From: Planctomycetaceae bacterium
GTDB lineage: Bacteria > Planctomycetota > Planctomycetia > Pirellulales > Pirellulaceae
Assembly: GCA_002709225.1 (NCBI GenBank)
Contig: PAQH01000034.1
Span: 22,264-86,263, forward strand
Length of the DNA stretch: 64,000 nt
Reading direction: 5' to 3'
Part shown: positions 45,299 to 54,380 of the stretch, piece by piece
How positions within the stretch are numbered: the stretch's first letter is position 1
Layout: every line of letters starts with the position of its first letter
Program-made: the position numbers and the translations under genes
Notes under the pieces: model-generated
What the model saw: only the letters and a program-made list of their open reading frames with translations
What the model was told of the DNA's origin: nothing
The model's database searches: none

Positions 45299-46567
45299 CG
45301 GCGGAGACATGTTGAACAGTCTCTTACGTCCTTCGACAATATCCGCATTGACGATGTACTTACTTCCCTGATCCTGGTCGGGGAGTTCGAACATAATGTC
45401 CATCATTACTTCTTCAATGACACTGCGCAGAGCACGTGCTCCAGTGCTCTTCGAGAGCGCTCTCTTGGCAATTGTCTGTAACGCATCGTCGGTGAAGGCC
45501 AGTTCACTGTTTGCCATCTGGAAGAGGCTCTCGTACTGTCGTACCAGCGAATTCTTGGGTTCCGTGAGAACGCGCATCAACGCTGACGTATTGAGCGGCG
45601 TTAACGAACAGCAGATCGGTAAGCGGCCGACTAGTTCAGGGATCAGGCCAAACTCAAGCACATCGTCGGTGGTCACTTTGGGCAACAATTCCGCGGCATC
45701 CGATTCTTCCTTGTAGCCACATTCTTGGCCAAAACCAATCGTCCGGTTGCCCAGACGTTTGCGAATGATGTCGTCAATCCCGACGAACGTACCGCCACAA
45801 ATGAACAAGATGTTGGTTGTGTCTATTTGGATGTACTGCTGTTCGGGGTGTTTTCTTCCACCTTGTGGCGGCACATTCGCGACCGTTCCTTCGAGCATCT
45901 TCAGAAGAGACTGCTGGACACCTTCCCCAGATACATCTCGTGTAATCGAGACATTCTGGCTTGTCTTTCCAATCTTGTCGATTTCGTCAATGTAGAGGAC
46001 GCCGCGCTGGGCCGCTTCGAGGTCGAAGTCGGCGGCATGTAGCAACTTGAGAAGCAGATTCTCGACGTCTTCCCCCACGTAACCGGCTTCGGTGAGCGTG
46101 GTGGCATCGCCAATGGCGAATGGAACATTGAGCATGCGGGCTAATGTACGGGCCAGGAGAGTCTTGCCGGATCCAGTCGGCCCAAGCAAGAGGATGTTCG
46201 ACTTTTCAATTTCCACATCCGAACCTTCCCAATCCAGATGGAGGCGTTTGTAGTGGTTGTGAACCGCGACAGCAAGGACCTTCTTTGCGTATGCCTGGCC
46301 AATGACATACTCGTCCAGTGTTGCCACAATCTCTCGGGGAGTGAGGATTTCCTTGAAGAGTTCTTTGGATGAGCCCCGTCTTCGTTGCTCTTGTTCCAGG
46401 ATCGATTGGCACAGATCGATACATTCACCACAAATGTAGACATCCCCAGGACCCTCGACGAGCGGTCCTACATCGCGATAGCTTTTGCGACAAAACGAAC
46501 AGAATGCATTTTTCTTGTTCGTACTGGTTCCGCGGCGCTCTCGACCTTCTTCTTTTCCGTCGGCCAT
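45281..46567 (-). CDS. clpX: ATP-dependent Clp protease ATP-binding subunit ClpX
   Basis: ClpX is the hexameric unfoldase that feeds proteins to ClpP. The frame opens at ATG 46573, but GGAAGG sits directly before that ATG and seven bases before the second one at 46567, so I prefer the latter (428 residues). Domains: N-terminal zinc-binding domain (CSFCRK then CGECIDLC), AAA+ core with Walker [14 protein letters not shown], the pore loop [11 protein letters not shown], Walker [12 protein letters not shown], the RKH loop region [14 protein letters not shown], and sensor 2 [13 protein letters not shown]. No clpP is adjacent, though a small membrane protein gene precedes it on the strand. The last codons lie under a plus-strand terminator hairpin. 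Confidence 0.96.
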   Translation of the reverse strand: MADGKEEGRERRGTSTNKKNAFCSFCRKSYRDVGPLVEGPGDVYICGECIDLCQSILEQEQRRRGSSKELFKEILTPREIVATLDEYVIGQAYAKKVLAVAVHNHYKRLHLDWEGSDVEIEKSNILLLGPTGSGKTLLARTLARMLNVPFAIGDATTLTEAGYVGEDVENLLLKLLHAADFDLEAAQRGVLYIDEIDKIGKTSQNVSITRDVSGEGVQQSLLKMLEGTVANVPPQGGRKHPEQQYIQIDTTNILFICGGTFVGIDDIIRKRLGNRTIGFGQECGYKEESDAAELLPKVTTDDVLEFGLIPELVGRLPICCSLTPLNTSALMRVLTEPKNSLVRQYESLFQMANSELAFTDDALQTIAKRALSKSTGARALRSVIEEVMMDIMFELPDQDQGSKYIVNADIVEGRKRLFNMSPPKTKSA

Positions 46568-46815
46568 GGTCATTCCTTCCAGAGACGCCAGTATCTTTTG
46601 GAAACCAGCGCCAGTTCATCAAAGGTGTCGCTCGATTAACCATCTTAGCGCGATGGCTCGTCGGTGCCTCCCTGGCCGCAATTTCGAGCTTGCAATCGTT
46701 GTCAACACTCAATCTGATGACCACAGCCTCCCAGGCTGCAGCAACAATCTGAGGGATCGCCTCAACCCGTATGATCAGAGCAATCGCGTTGCCTGGCAGG
46801 ACACTCCTGACGACG

Positions 46816-47079
46816 CTAACCTGTCTCATCGGGCTCGTTTGACGCTCCTTCTAGTTGTTCACTGAGCACAGTCTTAATTGTTCGGAATTCTGTTTCCGTA
46901 ATGTCACCCTCGTCGTAGATTTCTCGGAAAAAGGACATATGTTCAATGGGGCCTGGCATGTCTTCATCGATTCGATCGCGAAACCTTTTCACAACGTAGA
47001 CGGTGGTAAGGATCACAATCACTAAAATCGTGCTCCAGATTACAACTTGTGATGTCGGTTGAAGTAGGAATTCCATCAT
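46816..47079 (-). CDS. Small one-helix membrane protein with SHOCT-like tail
   Basis: The longest frame starts further upstream, but the ATG at 47079 (a second ATG follows) gives a clean small membrane protein of 87 residues: a start MEFLLQPTSQ, one helix VVIWSTILVIVILTTVYVVK, then RFRDRIDEDMPG and a short helical pair EHMSFFREIYDEGDITETEF. The last part, with Y(D/E)xGxIT(E/D)xEF, resembles a SHOCT domain, which is about 30 residues long and often sits at a C terminus. SHOCT proteins have no general known role. It lies 249 bases upstream of clpX on the same strand and is divergent from eda. No clear Shine-Dalgarno. Probably a real conserved gene. Confidence 0.6.
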   Translation of the reverse strand: MMEFLLQPTSQVVIWSTILVIVILTTVYVVKRFRDRIDEDMPGPIEHMSFFREIYDEGDITETEFRTIKTVLSEQLEGASNEPDETG

Positions 47080-47271
47080 GGGAAGACACCACAAGAGGGG
47101 TGAGCCAGTCCGTTTTAGTCTTGTTGACACGATTACTTCGCATATTATGCACATCACATATAGCGAGTCCATAATCTACAAACCGCATAATTGAACTTGT
47201 CAGGGGCTTGAAAATTTCTGGTTCAGTGCGTATCACGCAGTTGCAGACATGTTGTTCGTGAGGAATAAGCG

Positions 47272-47925
47272 ATGAGCAAGTCAGACGATTTAGAACGGAT
47301 AATTGACAGTGGTATTGTGGCTGTCATGCGGGCGCAATCTGGGGAAAAACTGGTCGATGTGGCGGAAGCCCTACTGGCTGGGGGTGTGAAAGTCATGGAA
47401 GTCACTTTCACTGTTCCCAACGCGTTGCGCGTGCTCGAAGAAGTTGCCGATCGAATGGGTGATCGGATATTACTGGGAGCTGGAACTGTTCTGGACCCCG
47501 AAACGGCGCGGATTGCGATTTTGGCAGGGGCTCAGTTTATTGTCTCTCCTGCCACGGATCCGGAGGTCATCCAGCTCTGTCGCCGTTATGACAAGATCGT
47601 ACTGCCCGGAGCGTTCACGCCGACGGAGGTGGTTCAGGCCTGGCAAGCTGGCGCCGATATCGTGAAAGTGTTTCCGTCCGACTGTGTCGGTCCCCAATAC
47701 CTCAAAGCATTACGAGGCCCGTTGCCCCAAGTTCGACTGATGCCTACCGGAGGTGTGAGTCTGGATACTGCGGAAGAGTTCTTGCGCTGCGGAGCCTGTG
47801 CTTTGGGTGTGGGTGGTGCGCTTGTCAGCTCGCGGGCGGTGGCCGATGGAGACATGGCCAGCATCGAGTCGCTGGCGCGGCGTTACGTCGATCTTGTCGA
47901 GAACTTCCGCGACGGTACAAGTTGA
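47272..47925 (+). CDS. eda: KDPG/KHG aldolase
   Basis: Eda splits 2-keto-3-deoxy-6-phosphogluconate to pyruvate and glyceraldehyde-3-phosphate (Entner-Doudoroff route) and also cleaves 4-hydroxy-2-oxoglutarate. The 217 residues show IIDSGIVAVMRA, GGVKVMEVTFTVPNAL (catalytic Glu), LLGAGTVLDPETA, FIVSPATDPEVI, the Schiff-base lysine in GADIVKVFPSDCVGPQYLKA, and PTGGVSLDTAEEFLRCGA. A Shine-Dalgarno (GAGGAA) precedes the ATG at 47272. TTGACA at 47124-47129 could be a -35 box, but no well-spaced -10 follows. No edd gene is nearby; the PfkB kinase and aldolase-like pair 38 kb away may belong to related sugar catabolism. Confidence 0.94.
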   Translation: MSKSDDLERIIDSGIVAVMRAQSGEKLVDVAEALLAGGVKVMEVTFTVPNALRVLEEVADRMGDRILLGAGTVLDPETARIAILAGAQFIVSPATDPEVIQLCRRYDKIVLPGAFTPTEVVQAWQAGADIVKVFPSDCVGPQYLKALRGPLPQVRLMPTGGVSLDTAEEFLRCGACALGVGGALVSSRAVADGDMASIESLARRYVDLVENFRDGTS

Positions 47926-48104
47926 TTGTCAGGGTAGGTGTTAATAGTTCGTGGCAGGGTAGAGGCATTTGTTCGCCCGCATTGCGCCCACCGCCGTACG
48001 GCTGCCAGCGGGATTGGAGTTTCTGGATGTGTGTCTGCTTGATGGGTTCGAATGAACGCCCGGTCAGTCCAAGTGAAGACGTGATGTTGAATGGGCTGAC
48101 TCGC

Positions 48105-48133
48105 TTGCCGCCGCCCGTTCACTGCGCTACAAT
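48105..48133 (+). promoter_or_regulatory. Candidate sigma70 promoter for the nucleoside hydrolase gene
   Basis: TTGCCG (48105-48110) and TACAAT (48128-48133) are separated by exactly 17 bases. They match the -35 consensus at four of six positions and the -10 at five of six. They lie 63 bases upstream of the start at 48196, in a 270-base spacer without other genes. Eye-read only. Confidence 0.4.
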
Positions 48134-48195
48134 TCGCGATCCTTGACGTCTCGCAACCAGTACCAGACCTTATTCTTCATTGATGTTGCAGATTG

Positions 48196-49140
48196 ATGGC
48201 CAGAAAGCTGATTGTCGATTGTGACCCCGGCATCGACGACGCGGTGGCGCTTTGTATGGCACTGTTTGACCCGCGGTTGGATGTCGTGGCGGTTACCGCG
48301 ACTGGGGGAAATATTCCAGGCGCACAGGCGAGTCGAAATGTACAGGCTTTGATCGAACGCCTTGATCCTCCCCGCTATCCTCGAATCGGAATAGTTTCGT
48401 CACCGAAGTCAGCACCTCATGTGGACGCCCGATTCATCCATGGCGATGACGGCTTAGGCAACCAGTCGCTCGATGTGTCGGTACACCATCACCGGCATGC
48501 GGCTGACAAGGTAATCATCGATGAGGTACGGGCGGCACCGCATGAAGTAACATTACTTTGTCTTGGGCCTCTAACCAATATCGCGCACGCTTTTCAACGT
48601 GACCCGGAACTTCCCAATTTGGTCGATCGTTTGGTGATCATGGGCGGAAGTGTGTGTGGAATTGGCAATATTACGCCCACGGCAGAATTCAACATCTACG
48701 CCGATCCGATAAGTGCCCAACAGGTGTTTCAGTCGCGGACTACAAAGACGTTGGTACCTCTCGATATTACAACACAGATCAAACTTACTTTGGATTTCAA
48801 AGTCGATTTACCGCTCGATACGAGTCGAGCAGGTCAGCTTTTGCATCCGATGGTGAATTTTGTTTTCCGCTCTTATCACCAGCACCTGGGCCAGGAGAGC
48901 ATTCATCTACATGACGCGGTAGCCCTCGTAGCGGTCGTTAATCCTGAGCTCTTTCAATCTTCGGACATATTTGGTCAGGTAGAAACACGCGGTCAATTAA
49001 CTTCAGGGATGACCGTGTTCGACCGGCGGCCACAATCCCACGCGTCCCCCAATATGGAAGTCATGACCGAGGTTGATGTCATGGCCGTCACGAACTGCAT
49101 CGTACGTGGTTTGGCGCACGCCGGCCGGCTGACTGGCTGA
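48196..49140 (+). CDS. Inosine/uridine-preferring nucleoside hydrolase
   Basis: Nucleoside hydrolases cut nucleosides to base and ribose in salvage. The N terminus ARKLIVDCDPGIDDAVALCM contains the calcium-binding DxDxxxDD cluster. Further hallmarks are HVDARFIHGDDGLGNQSLD, LCLGPLTNIAHAFQRDPEL, RLVIMGGSVCGIGN, TAEFNIYADPISAQQVFQS and the late IHLHDAVALVAV (metal-binding Asp). The 314 residues match the family. Base preference cannot be told. Start ATG at 48196 (the frame has a TTG codon just before). A sigma70-like promoter lies 63 bases upstream. Confidence 0.93.
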   Translation: MARKLIVDCDPGIDDAVALCMALFDPRLDVVAVTATGGNIPGAQASRNVQALIERLDPPRYPRIGIVSSPKSAPHVDARFIHGDDGLGNQSLDVSVHHHRHAADKVIIDEVRAAPHEVTLLCLGPLTNIAHAFQRDPELPNLVDRLVIMGGSVCGIGNITPTAEFNIYADPISAQQVFQSRTTKTLVPLDITTQIKLTLDFKVDLPLDTSRAGQLLHPMVNFVFRSYHQHLGQESIHLHDAVALVAVVNPELFQSSDIFGQVETRGQLTSGMTVFDRRPQSHASPNMEVMTEVDVMAVTNCIVRGLAHAGRLTG

Positions 49141-49269
49141 ACGAGTTGGACTGAGCGCGAGGAGCGGAACCCGCCCGGGGACGCTGCACCGCCCTACTGT
49201 GGTTTGTAAACGGCAACTAGAATGCGGATCGTGCAGGGACAAGAGCGCGCTGCCGCTTCGTCCTGTCGG

Positions 49270-51108
49270 TCAAAGCGAAGCGAGTCCCAATTCAGCCAGC
49301 TTTTCCGGAAGCGGCACTCCTTCCTCGTTCCACCCTCGTTCTCGGTAATAGATTGGGAGCATGGTATCTAAATCGACAGTGACACCCTCTGAAGGGCCCG
49401 AATCGTGGGGCTCTTCGAGCAGTCTTTTGGGGAGCGTGTCGTCGGCTTTCGTCAAGCCGGCTTTGAGGTTCCACAGTCGTTCCAGGTTCCAGGTTTTTTC
49501 ACCGATCGCGACGAAGTCGTCCGTGATGTAATCCACCCCAGTTGCGGCGGCTACCAATGGGACAAAAGTCTCCAGAGCGCCTCCAGCGAACCCGGTAAAG
49601 AGGCAGAGTCCTGTGGCATCGTGCGCCGTGGAGCGATGTTGTTCGTTGACAACCCATTCACTCTTACCGTCGGTCGTGTGAGGCGAGCCCCCTTCCTCAC
49701 TCAATTCGAATCCCGGAGTCCATGCTCTCAGGTGACAAGCGCCACGATTGCAGGTTGCGTAAGCGATGCCCATTCCTACAAAACCACGTGGGTCATATGC
49801 GGGGAATTCCTGCCCCTTGACTCCCATAAACACCCCTGGATCCTTGAATTTTTCACCCATCCTCTTTGCACCTTCCGCCAGTTCATCTCCAAAGCCCTCT
49901 CGAAATGCCGTGGCTTCGGTCATGCGGATCAGCGCTTCTGATGAACCAAAATCGAGTGGCATTTCAACCATCTCGTCAGTGACTTGTCCGTTTTGATACA
50001 GTTCCATTGCGGATGCCAGGGTAGAGCCCATTGAGATTGGATCCATGCCCAGGTCATTGCACAACCAATTGGCTTTCAACACGGCGTCGAGATCACCTAC
50101 TCCGGTGTCGGCTCCAAGTGCCCAGGCCGCTTCGTACTCCGGGCCTTCGCCCGCGGTCTTCCAGTTCCTTGGATGGGTGTTCACCAGGTATTTATTCGAG
50201 TGTTCACCTAGTTCACAAACCCGGCCACAGGCGATCGTGCAGGCAAAGCACGCTTTGTTGGTGGTCATCCGGGTATCTTTGATCGTGTTCCCGTTCAGGG
50301 CCTCGGCATCTTCAAATTGGCCTTCCTGGAAATTGCGAGTGGGCAAACCACCTGCGGCATTAGTCATGTCGATCGTAGCAGCTGTCCCAAGTTCGCCAAA
50401 AGGTTTATAGCCTGGGTCTTCTTCCATAGTCTTCCGCATGGACCACAGTGATGACATGAACTTATCAGGCTGACTCAACTCGACTCCGCCAGTGCCACGA
50501 ACCGCAATGGCCTTCAAATTCTTGGATCCCATCACGGTGCCGACACCACTGCGACCCGCTGCGCGATGCTTATCGTTCATGATACAGGCAAATTTGACGA
50601 GGTTTTCGCCAGCCGGTCCGATGCACGACGTGCGCAACTGTGGAATACCTAATTCGTTGCGCAAACCATCTTCTGTGACGGTGACCGTCTTGCCCCAATA
50701 ATGTGAGGCGTCACGAATTTCAACCAGGTCATCGTAGATGAAGAGATAGCACGGCTTGGATGACTTGCCTTCGATAATCAGCATGTCGTAGCCAGCGAAC
50801 TTAAGTTCAGGTCCCCAGAAGCCACCTGAATTCGAAGTGGTAATGCAGTCCGTCAACGCGCCTTTGGTTACGACCATGTAGCGCGAGCCGCAAGGTGCAC
50901 AGGTACCGGTCAACGGACCGGTCGCAAAAATCAATACGTTCTCGGGAGACAACGGGTCAACCGTAGGGTCCATTTCTTCATAGAGATAGCGGTCAGCTAG
51001 GCCTCGGCCACCGATATACTCTTTCTGCCATTCCGCGGGGATGTCCTCCACTGAACAGCGGCCTTCGGTCAAGTTTGCTCGCAGAAGTTTTCCCGTCCAA
51101 CCACCCAT
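49270..51108 (-). CDS. Tungsten-type aldehyde:ferredoxin oxidoreductase
   Basis: A 612-residue member of the AOR family, which oxidises aldehydes to acids with a tungsten or molybdenum bis-pyranopterin cofactor and one [4Fe-4S] cluster. The start is ATG 51108 (MGGWTGKLLRANLTEGRCSV, the family opening). Cofactor and cluster residues are present: NSGGFWGPELKFAGYD, GRSGVGTVMGSKNLKAI, CFACTIACGRVC (CxxCxxxC) and later GLCLFTGFAGG with the fourth cysteine. It is most common in anaerobes and archaea but occurs in planctomycetes. No ferredoxin or MoaD-like partner is adjacent. The molybdate/tungstate-type ABC transporter at 17-21 kb may supply its metal. The FAH-family gene is 157 bases upstream on the same strand. 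Confidence 0.93.
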   Translation of the reverse strand: MGGWTGKLLRANLTEGRCSVEDIPAEWQKEYIGGRGLADRYLYEEMDPTVDPLSPENVLIFATGPLTGTCAPCGSRYMVVTKGALTDCITTSNSGGFWGPELKFAGYDMLIIEGKSSKPCYLFIYDDLVEIRDASHYWGKTVTVTEDGLRNELGIPQLRTSCIGPAGENLVKFACIMNDKHRAAGRSGVGTVMGSKNLKAIAVRGTGGVELSQPDKFMSSLWSMRKTMEEDPGYKPFGELGTAATIDMTNAAGGLPTRNFQEGQFEDAEALNGNTIKDTRMTTNKACFACTIACGRVCELGEHSNKYLVNTHPRNWKTAGEGPEYEAAWALGADTGVGDLDAVLKANWLCNDLGMDPISMGSTLASAMELYQNGQVTDEMVEMPLDFGSSEALIRMTEATAFREGFGDELAEGAKRMGEKFKDPGVFMGVKGQEFPAYDPRGFVGMGIAYATCNRGACHLRAWTPGFELSEEGGSPHTTDGKSEWVVNEQHRSTAHDATGLCLFTGFAGGALETFVPLVAAATGVDYITDDFVAIGEKTWNLERLWNLKAGLTKADDTLPKRLLEEPHDSGPSEGVTVDLDTMLPIYYRERGWNEEGVPLPEKLAELGLASL

Positions 51109-51265
51109 GTTCACATTCCAGTCATCTGATTAAGTGAGCCGATGGCGCCTGTACGCAGAGCACCTGTCTCATGCATCGCCCCTACAGCCAAGGATTATAA
51201 CCAAATTCCGGGGTAGAGTTTCAATCGCAGAAGCGGAATCTATCCAGATTGGGGGTTTCCGGTAT

Positions 51266-52219
51266 CTACTCGGCAATCAGAGGTGAGCGGAGCGTACCAA
51301 TTGAACTAATAGTCGCCTCCAGGACATCACCCGGTTTGACGAATGTACTCGTTGCTGAACCCACTCCGGAGGGCGTGCCTGTTGAAATCATGTCACCCGG
51401 TTCAAGCGTTACGAAACTTGAAATGAACTCGATCACGGCTGCCACCGGAAAGATTTGCTGTGCCGTAGAAGCATCCTGGCGGATTTCGCTGTTCAGCGTC
51501 AATTTAAGCTGCAGTGATTGGGGGTCTGAAATCGCTGAAGCAGAAGTGATGCACGGTCCGCAGGGGCATGCTGTATCGTGCCATTTTCCGTGGAGCCAGT
51601 CGAAGAAGCTGTCTTTGCTGCGTTCTTTTCGATTTGGATTGGGACGGAATTTACGGTCGGATATATCGTTGATTACGGTGTACCCGGCAACGTGATTCAA
51701 GGCATCAGCCTCGCTAATGTGTTTTCCGCCCGTGCCAATGACCACACCCAATTCCAGTTCCCAGTCGATCGAGTCGGGAGAAACACTGGGGATCTGCACG
51801 GCAGCTCCTGGATTTGTCAACGTCGTTGTAGGCGGTTTCATGAAGACGTAAGGAAATGTCTCGGCCCTTTCTGCCGCGATTCCTCCTCCTTCTTCAATGT
51901 GTGCAGCGTAATTGCCGGCTAGCAGAAAGAGTTTGTTTGGTTTTGGATTAGGGACTAGCAGTTCCACATCCTCTGTAGCAAGTGAGCTGGACGTGTTTGA
52001 CTCCGGATGTTCGGCGAGCCAGTTTGCTAGTGTGGCAGCGGTTTCCGCAGACTGGCCACCTGGCAGAAAAGCAAGCAGGTGATCTTCGTTAGACAGGCCC
52101 AGGTTTGTTCCGGTGGCATCTGCATAAGCCGCGGCAGCAACAGTGAGGGGGGTCACACGATCTTCACTGTAAAACGCGGCGGAAGTGGTTTCCTGATGTT
52201 TGATTCGGCACAGGCGCAT
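51266..52219 (-). CDS. Fumarylacetoacetate hydrolase (FAH) family protein
   Basis: I choose the ATG at 52219, which has AAGGA upstream and gives 317 residues; the longer frame adds a Cys/His/Thr-rich stretch that looks untranslated. The core is a typical FAH fold: FLLAGNYAAHIEE, FPYVFMKPPTTTL, the metal-binding acidic strand DWELELGVVIG, HVAGYTVINDISDRKF, and the C-terminal LEPGDMISTGTPSGVG. Relatives hydrolyse C-C bonds of acylpyruvates or decarboxylate oxaloacetate, or act on 2-keto-3-deoxy sugar derivatives. The substrate is unknown. Same strand as, and upstream of, the AOR gene. Confidence 0.88.
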   Translation of the reverse strand: MRLCRIKHQETTSAAFYSEDRVTPLTVAAAAYADATGTNLGLSNEDHLLAFLPGGQSAETAATLANWLAEHPESNTSSSLATEDVELLVPNPKPNKLFLLAGNYAAHIEEGGGIAAERAETFPYVFMKPPTTTLTNPGAAVQIPSVSPDSIDWELELGVVIGTGGKHISEADALNHVAGYTVINDISDRKFRPNPNRKERSKDSFFDWLHGKWHDTACPCGPCITSASAISDPQSLQLKLTLNSEIRQDASTAQQIFPVAAVIEFISSFVTLEPGDMISTGTPSGVGSATSTFVKPGDVLEATISSIGTLRSPLIAE

Positions 52220-52287
52220 TTGGTTTTCCTTGCAGCTCGTCTTGAGTACCGGTCCACAACGGTCCCTCATAGTTTGGGTAATCGAAC

Positions 52288-52317
52288 ACGGATGACAAGT
52301 ATACGGATGACAAGTAT
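52288..52317. repeat. 15-bp perfect tandem duplication
   Basis: ACGGATGACAAGTAT occurs at 52288-52302 and 52303-52317, in the spacer between the FAH-family gene and the divergent membrane protein gene. Could be slippage or a doubled binding site. Confidence 0.85.
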
Positions 52318-52460
52318 GTAGTGCGGAAAAGATCGACAGTGACGTGCCGGGTGTTGATTGGTTCCCCGATGTGTACACTGAAAGACTTTGCGGTTTCCGT
52401 TCGGGTTCGAGCCGAGACCGCTGGTCCGACTTTGAGAATTTGATCGCGGATGGGCTAGCG

Positions 52461-53468
52461 ATGCGGTATCTGCTTGTGCTGCCATTTATAGCTTTGACGT
52501 TTGTTTGCTGGGGTATCTACGGCCCTGTTTTACACAAGGGGCAAGTTGCGTTGGGTGAAGATCCAACATCAGCCACCGAGGATGGCAAGTCATCAGCACC
52601 ACCCCAGTTGAGCCGCTTGCGCCCGTTCGTCTGCGTTGGCTTAGCCTATTTTCTGGTGGCGGTAGTGGTGCCGTTGTTGGCACTTAGGATGTACGGCGAG
52701 CAGGGTAAATGGACTTCCAGTGGTGCGTTCTGGTCACTGGCGGCGGGTGCCGCAGGAGCAATGGGCGCTTTAGGGATCATCATGGCTTTCAAAAGCGGTG
52801 GTAAGCCTGTCTATGTGATGCCGTTGGTGTTTGGCCTTGCACCAGTGGTAAACACGCTTGCCACGATCTTTATGAACAGGTCTTTTCGCGAAACTAGTAG
52901 GATTTTTCTTGCCGCCATTATTGTGGTTGCCCTGGGCGCGGCGGGGGTTATGTTTTTCTCCAAAGCGGGTGGTGGCAATATTGTCAGATTGAGCGTGTTT
53001 GACTTGCTACTGGTGGTGCTGTCGATATTACTGACTGCGTTATGCTGGGGAATTTACGGGCCTGTCTTACATCGAGGTCAGGTGAAGATGGAGGGAAGCC
53101 GGTTACGCCCGTTGTTGTGTGTCGGCTTGGCCTATCTGGTGATCGCCGTGATCATTCCGACTCCGATCTTGATTACCGCCGGTGAGGTGGGGAGTTGGCA
53201 GGTTGCTGGTACCGTCTGGTCTCTCGCCGGTGGAGCAGCAGGGGCCGTCGGCGCGCTGGGGATTATCCTGGCCTTTCATTTCGGCGGTAAACCGATCCTT
53301 GTGATGCCACTGGTGTTCGGTATTGCTCCTGTTATCAATACGGCTATGGAGCTACTAAATGGCGCCAGAGATGTTCCAGTACCATTAGCGTTCTATGTGA
53401 GTTTGGTAATGGTCGCGATGGGGGCGGTCGGTGTACTCGTTTTCGCGCCTAAACCACAGGTGCATTGA
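52461..53468 (+). CDS. Multi-pass membrane protein with strong internal duplication
   Basis: The ATG at 52461 gives a 335-residue protein that is two copies of one membrane module. The first half has CWGIYGPVLHKGQV, LRPFVCVGLAYFLVAVVVP, WSLAAGAAGAMGALGIIMAF and GGKPVYVMPLVFGLAPVVNT; the second repeats these as CWGIYGPVLHRGQV, LRPLLCVGLAYLVIAVIIP, WSLAGGAAGAVGALGIILAF and GGKPILVMPLVFGIAPVINT. Each half has about five hydrophobic segments. The arrangement recalls DMT/EamA-type carriers, but the motifs are not those I know from that family. I do not assign a substrate. Upstream of the ATG the frame stays open for 39 codons without membrane features. Confidence 0.8.
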   Translation: MRYLLVLPFIALTFVCWGIYGPVLHKGQVALGEDPTSATEDGKSSAPPQLSRLRPFVCVGLAYFLVAVVVPLLALRMYGEQGKWTSSGAFWSLAAGAAGAMGALGIIMAFKSGGKPVYVMPLVFGLAPVVNTLATIFMNRSFRETSRIFLAAIIVVALGAAGVMFFSKAGGGNIVRLSVFDLLLVVLSILLTALCWGIYGPVLHRGQVKMEGSRLRPLLCVGLAYLVIAVIIPTPILITAGEVGSWQVAGTVWSLAGGAAGAVGALGIILAFHFGGKPILVMPLVFGIAPVINTAMELLNGARDVPVPLAFYVSLVMVAMGAVGVLVFAPKPQVH

Positions 53469-53576
53469 AGTTAGCTTTGGCAGTGTGTGGGCGCGAATGG
53501 CGACCTGGCGCATACCGAGATTGACGGAAGTAGCTGGAGCTGGAATTTCCGCGAGTTTTAATGGGTTTGATGAACC

Positions 53577-53927
53577 ATGACGAATGAATCCCTGATGCAC
53601 CAGATCGACACACTGTTGAGCCATGTTTGGATGGTGCGCACTTTTCTTAAACATAGTGAAGAGGCGCAAGAAGACGACGAGTTGCGCGAGGTGCATCGCG
53701 GGCTTTACGATTACATGTTGGCACTAGGCGGGCCCTATCGAGACAAGGACGAGCAGGCGTATTTGAAACAGGCCAGGAAGAAGTTGACGAAGCTGCGTCG
53801 CACCGTTGATTTATTTCTGGAGGTTCAACCTGAAATTTCCAGTCACACAAATTTCTTAATGGCCGCACAATCACTGTCAGCGGCAGTTGGTGCGATATCG
53901 GAGCTGCTGGAAGTGAATGACCATTGA
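53577..53927 (+). CDS. Small helical hypothetical protein
   Basis: A 116-residue, mostly alpha-helical soluble protein: a helix LMHQIDTLLSHVWMVRTFLK, an acidic linker (EEAQEDDELREVHRG), a second pair of helices and a C-terminal helix (MAAQSLSAAVGAISELLEVN). No cysteines, signal peptide or known motif. It starts with ATG at 53577, 108 bases after the membrane protein, and may be co-transcribed with it. I do not recognise a family. The biased composition and lack of frame overlap suggest a real gene. Confidence 0.6.
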   Translation: MTNESLMHQIDTLLSHVWMVRTFLKHSEEAQEDDELREVHRGLYDYMLALGGPYRDKDEQAYLKQARKKLTKLRRTVDLFLEVQPEISSHTNFLMAAQSLSAAVGAISELLEVNDH

Positions 53928-53960
53928 ATGAGTCTCGGAGTGTTTTGCTGACGGCGTACA

Positions 53961-54007
53961 CGCCTCGGTGAAACGCGTCGCGAAACAGTCCTGTTTGACC
54001 GAGGGCG
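53961..54007. other. Structured inverted repeat downstream of the small helical gene
   Basis: CGCCTCGGT (53961-53969) pairs with ACCGAGGGCG (53998-54007) with one bulged base, and inside it AAACAG (53983-53988) pairs with CTGTTT (53991-53996). No T-run follows. It could be a hairpin ending the small gene's transcript or a structured RNA element. The rest of the 376-base gap (53928-54303) up to the tRNA shows no gene. Confidence 0.45.
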
Positions 54008-54303
54008 TATGTGGTGATGAACTTGGCGTAGTCGATTTGCTGGCCACCACCCCGCAGCGGTTATGGACAGTCCATAGAGCGGGTACTAGAATGTCGAGAC
54101 CACTGGTGGACAAGAATTGCGCCAACCTGTCAGAGATTTGACGTGTGAAGTCTGAGACGCTTGCGTGTTTTGGGGCCGTTGTTGTTCCGCGACGCTTTGC
54201 CTGCCGAAAACACTGTCAACGAGGTGATTTTTCGATTCAGAGTTGCCGTACACTGGCGTCGGTTATTCCCTGACAGGATAGTAGGTTGTTGTGCATTGAT
54301 GCT

Positions 54304-54376
<73 letters not shown>

Positions 54377-54380
54377 CCCG

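Noticed and set aside
47124..47148. TTGACA with TATTAT as a promoter upstream of eda
   Set aside because: The spacing is 13 bases, too short for a normal sigma70 promoter.
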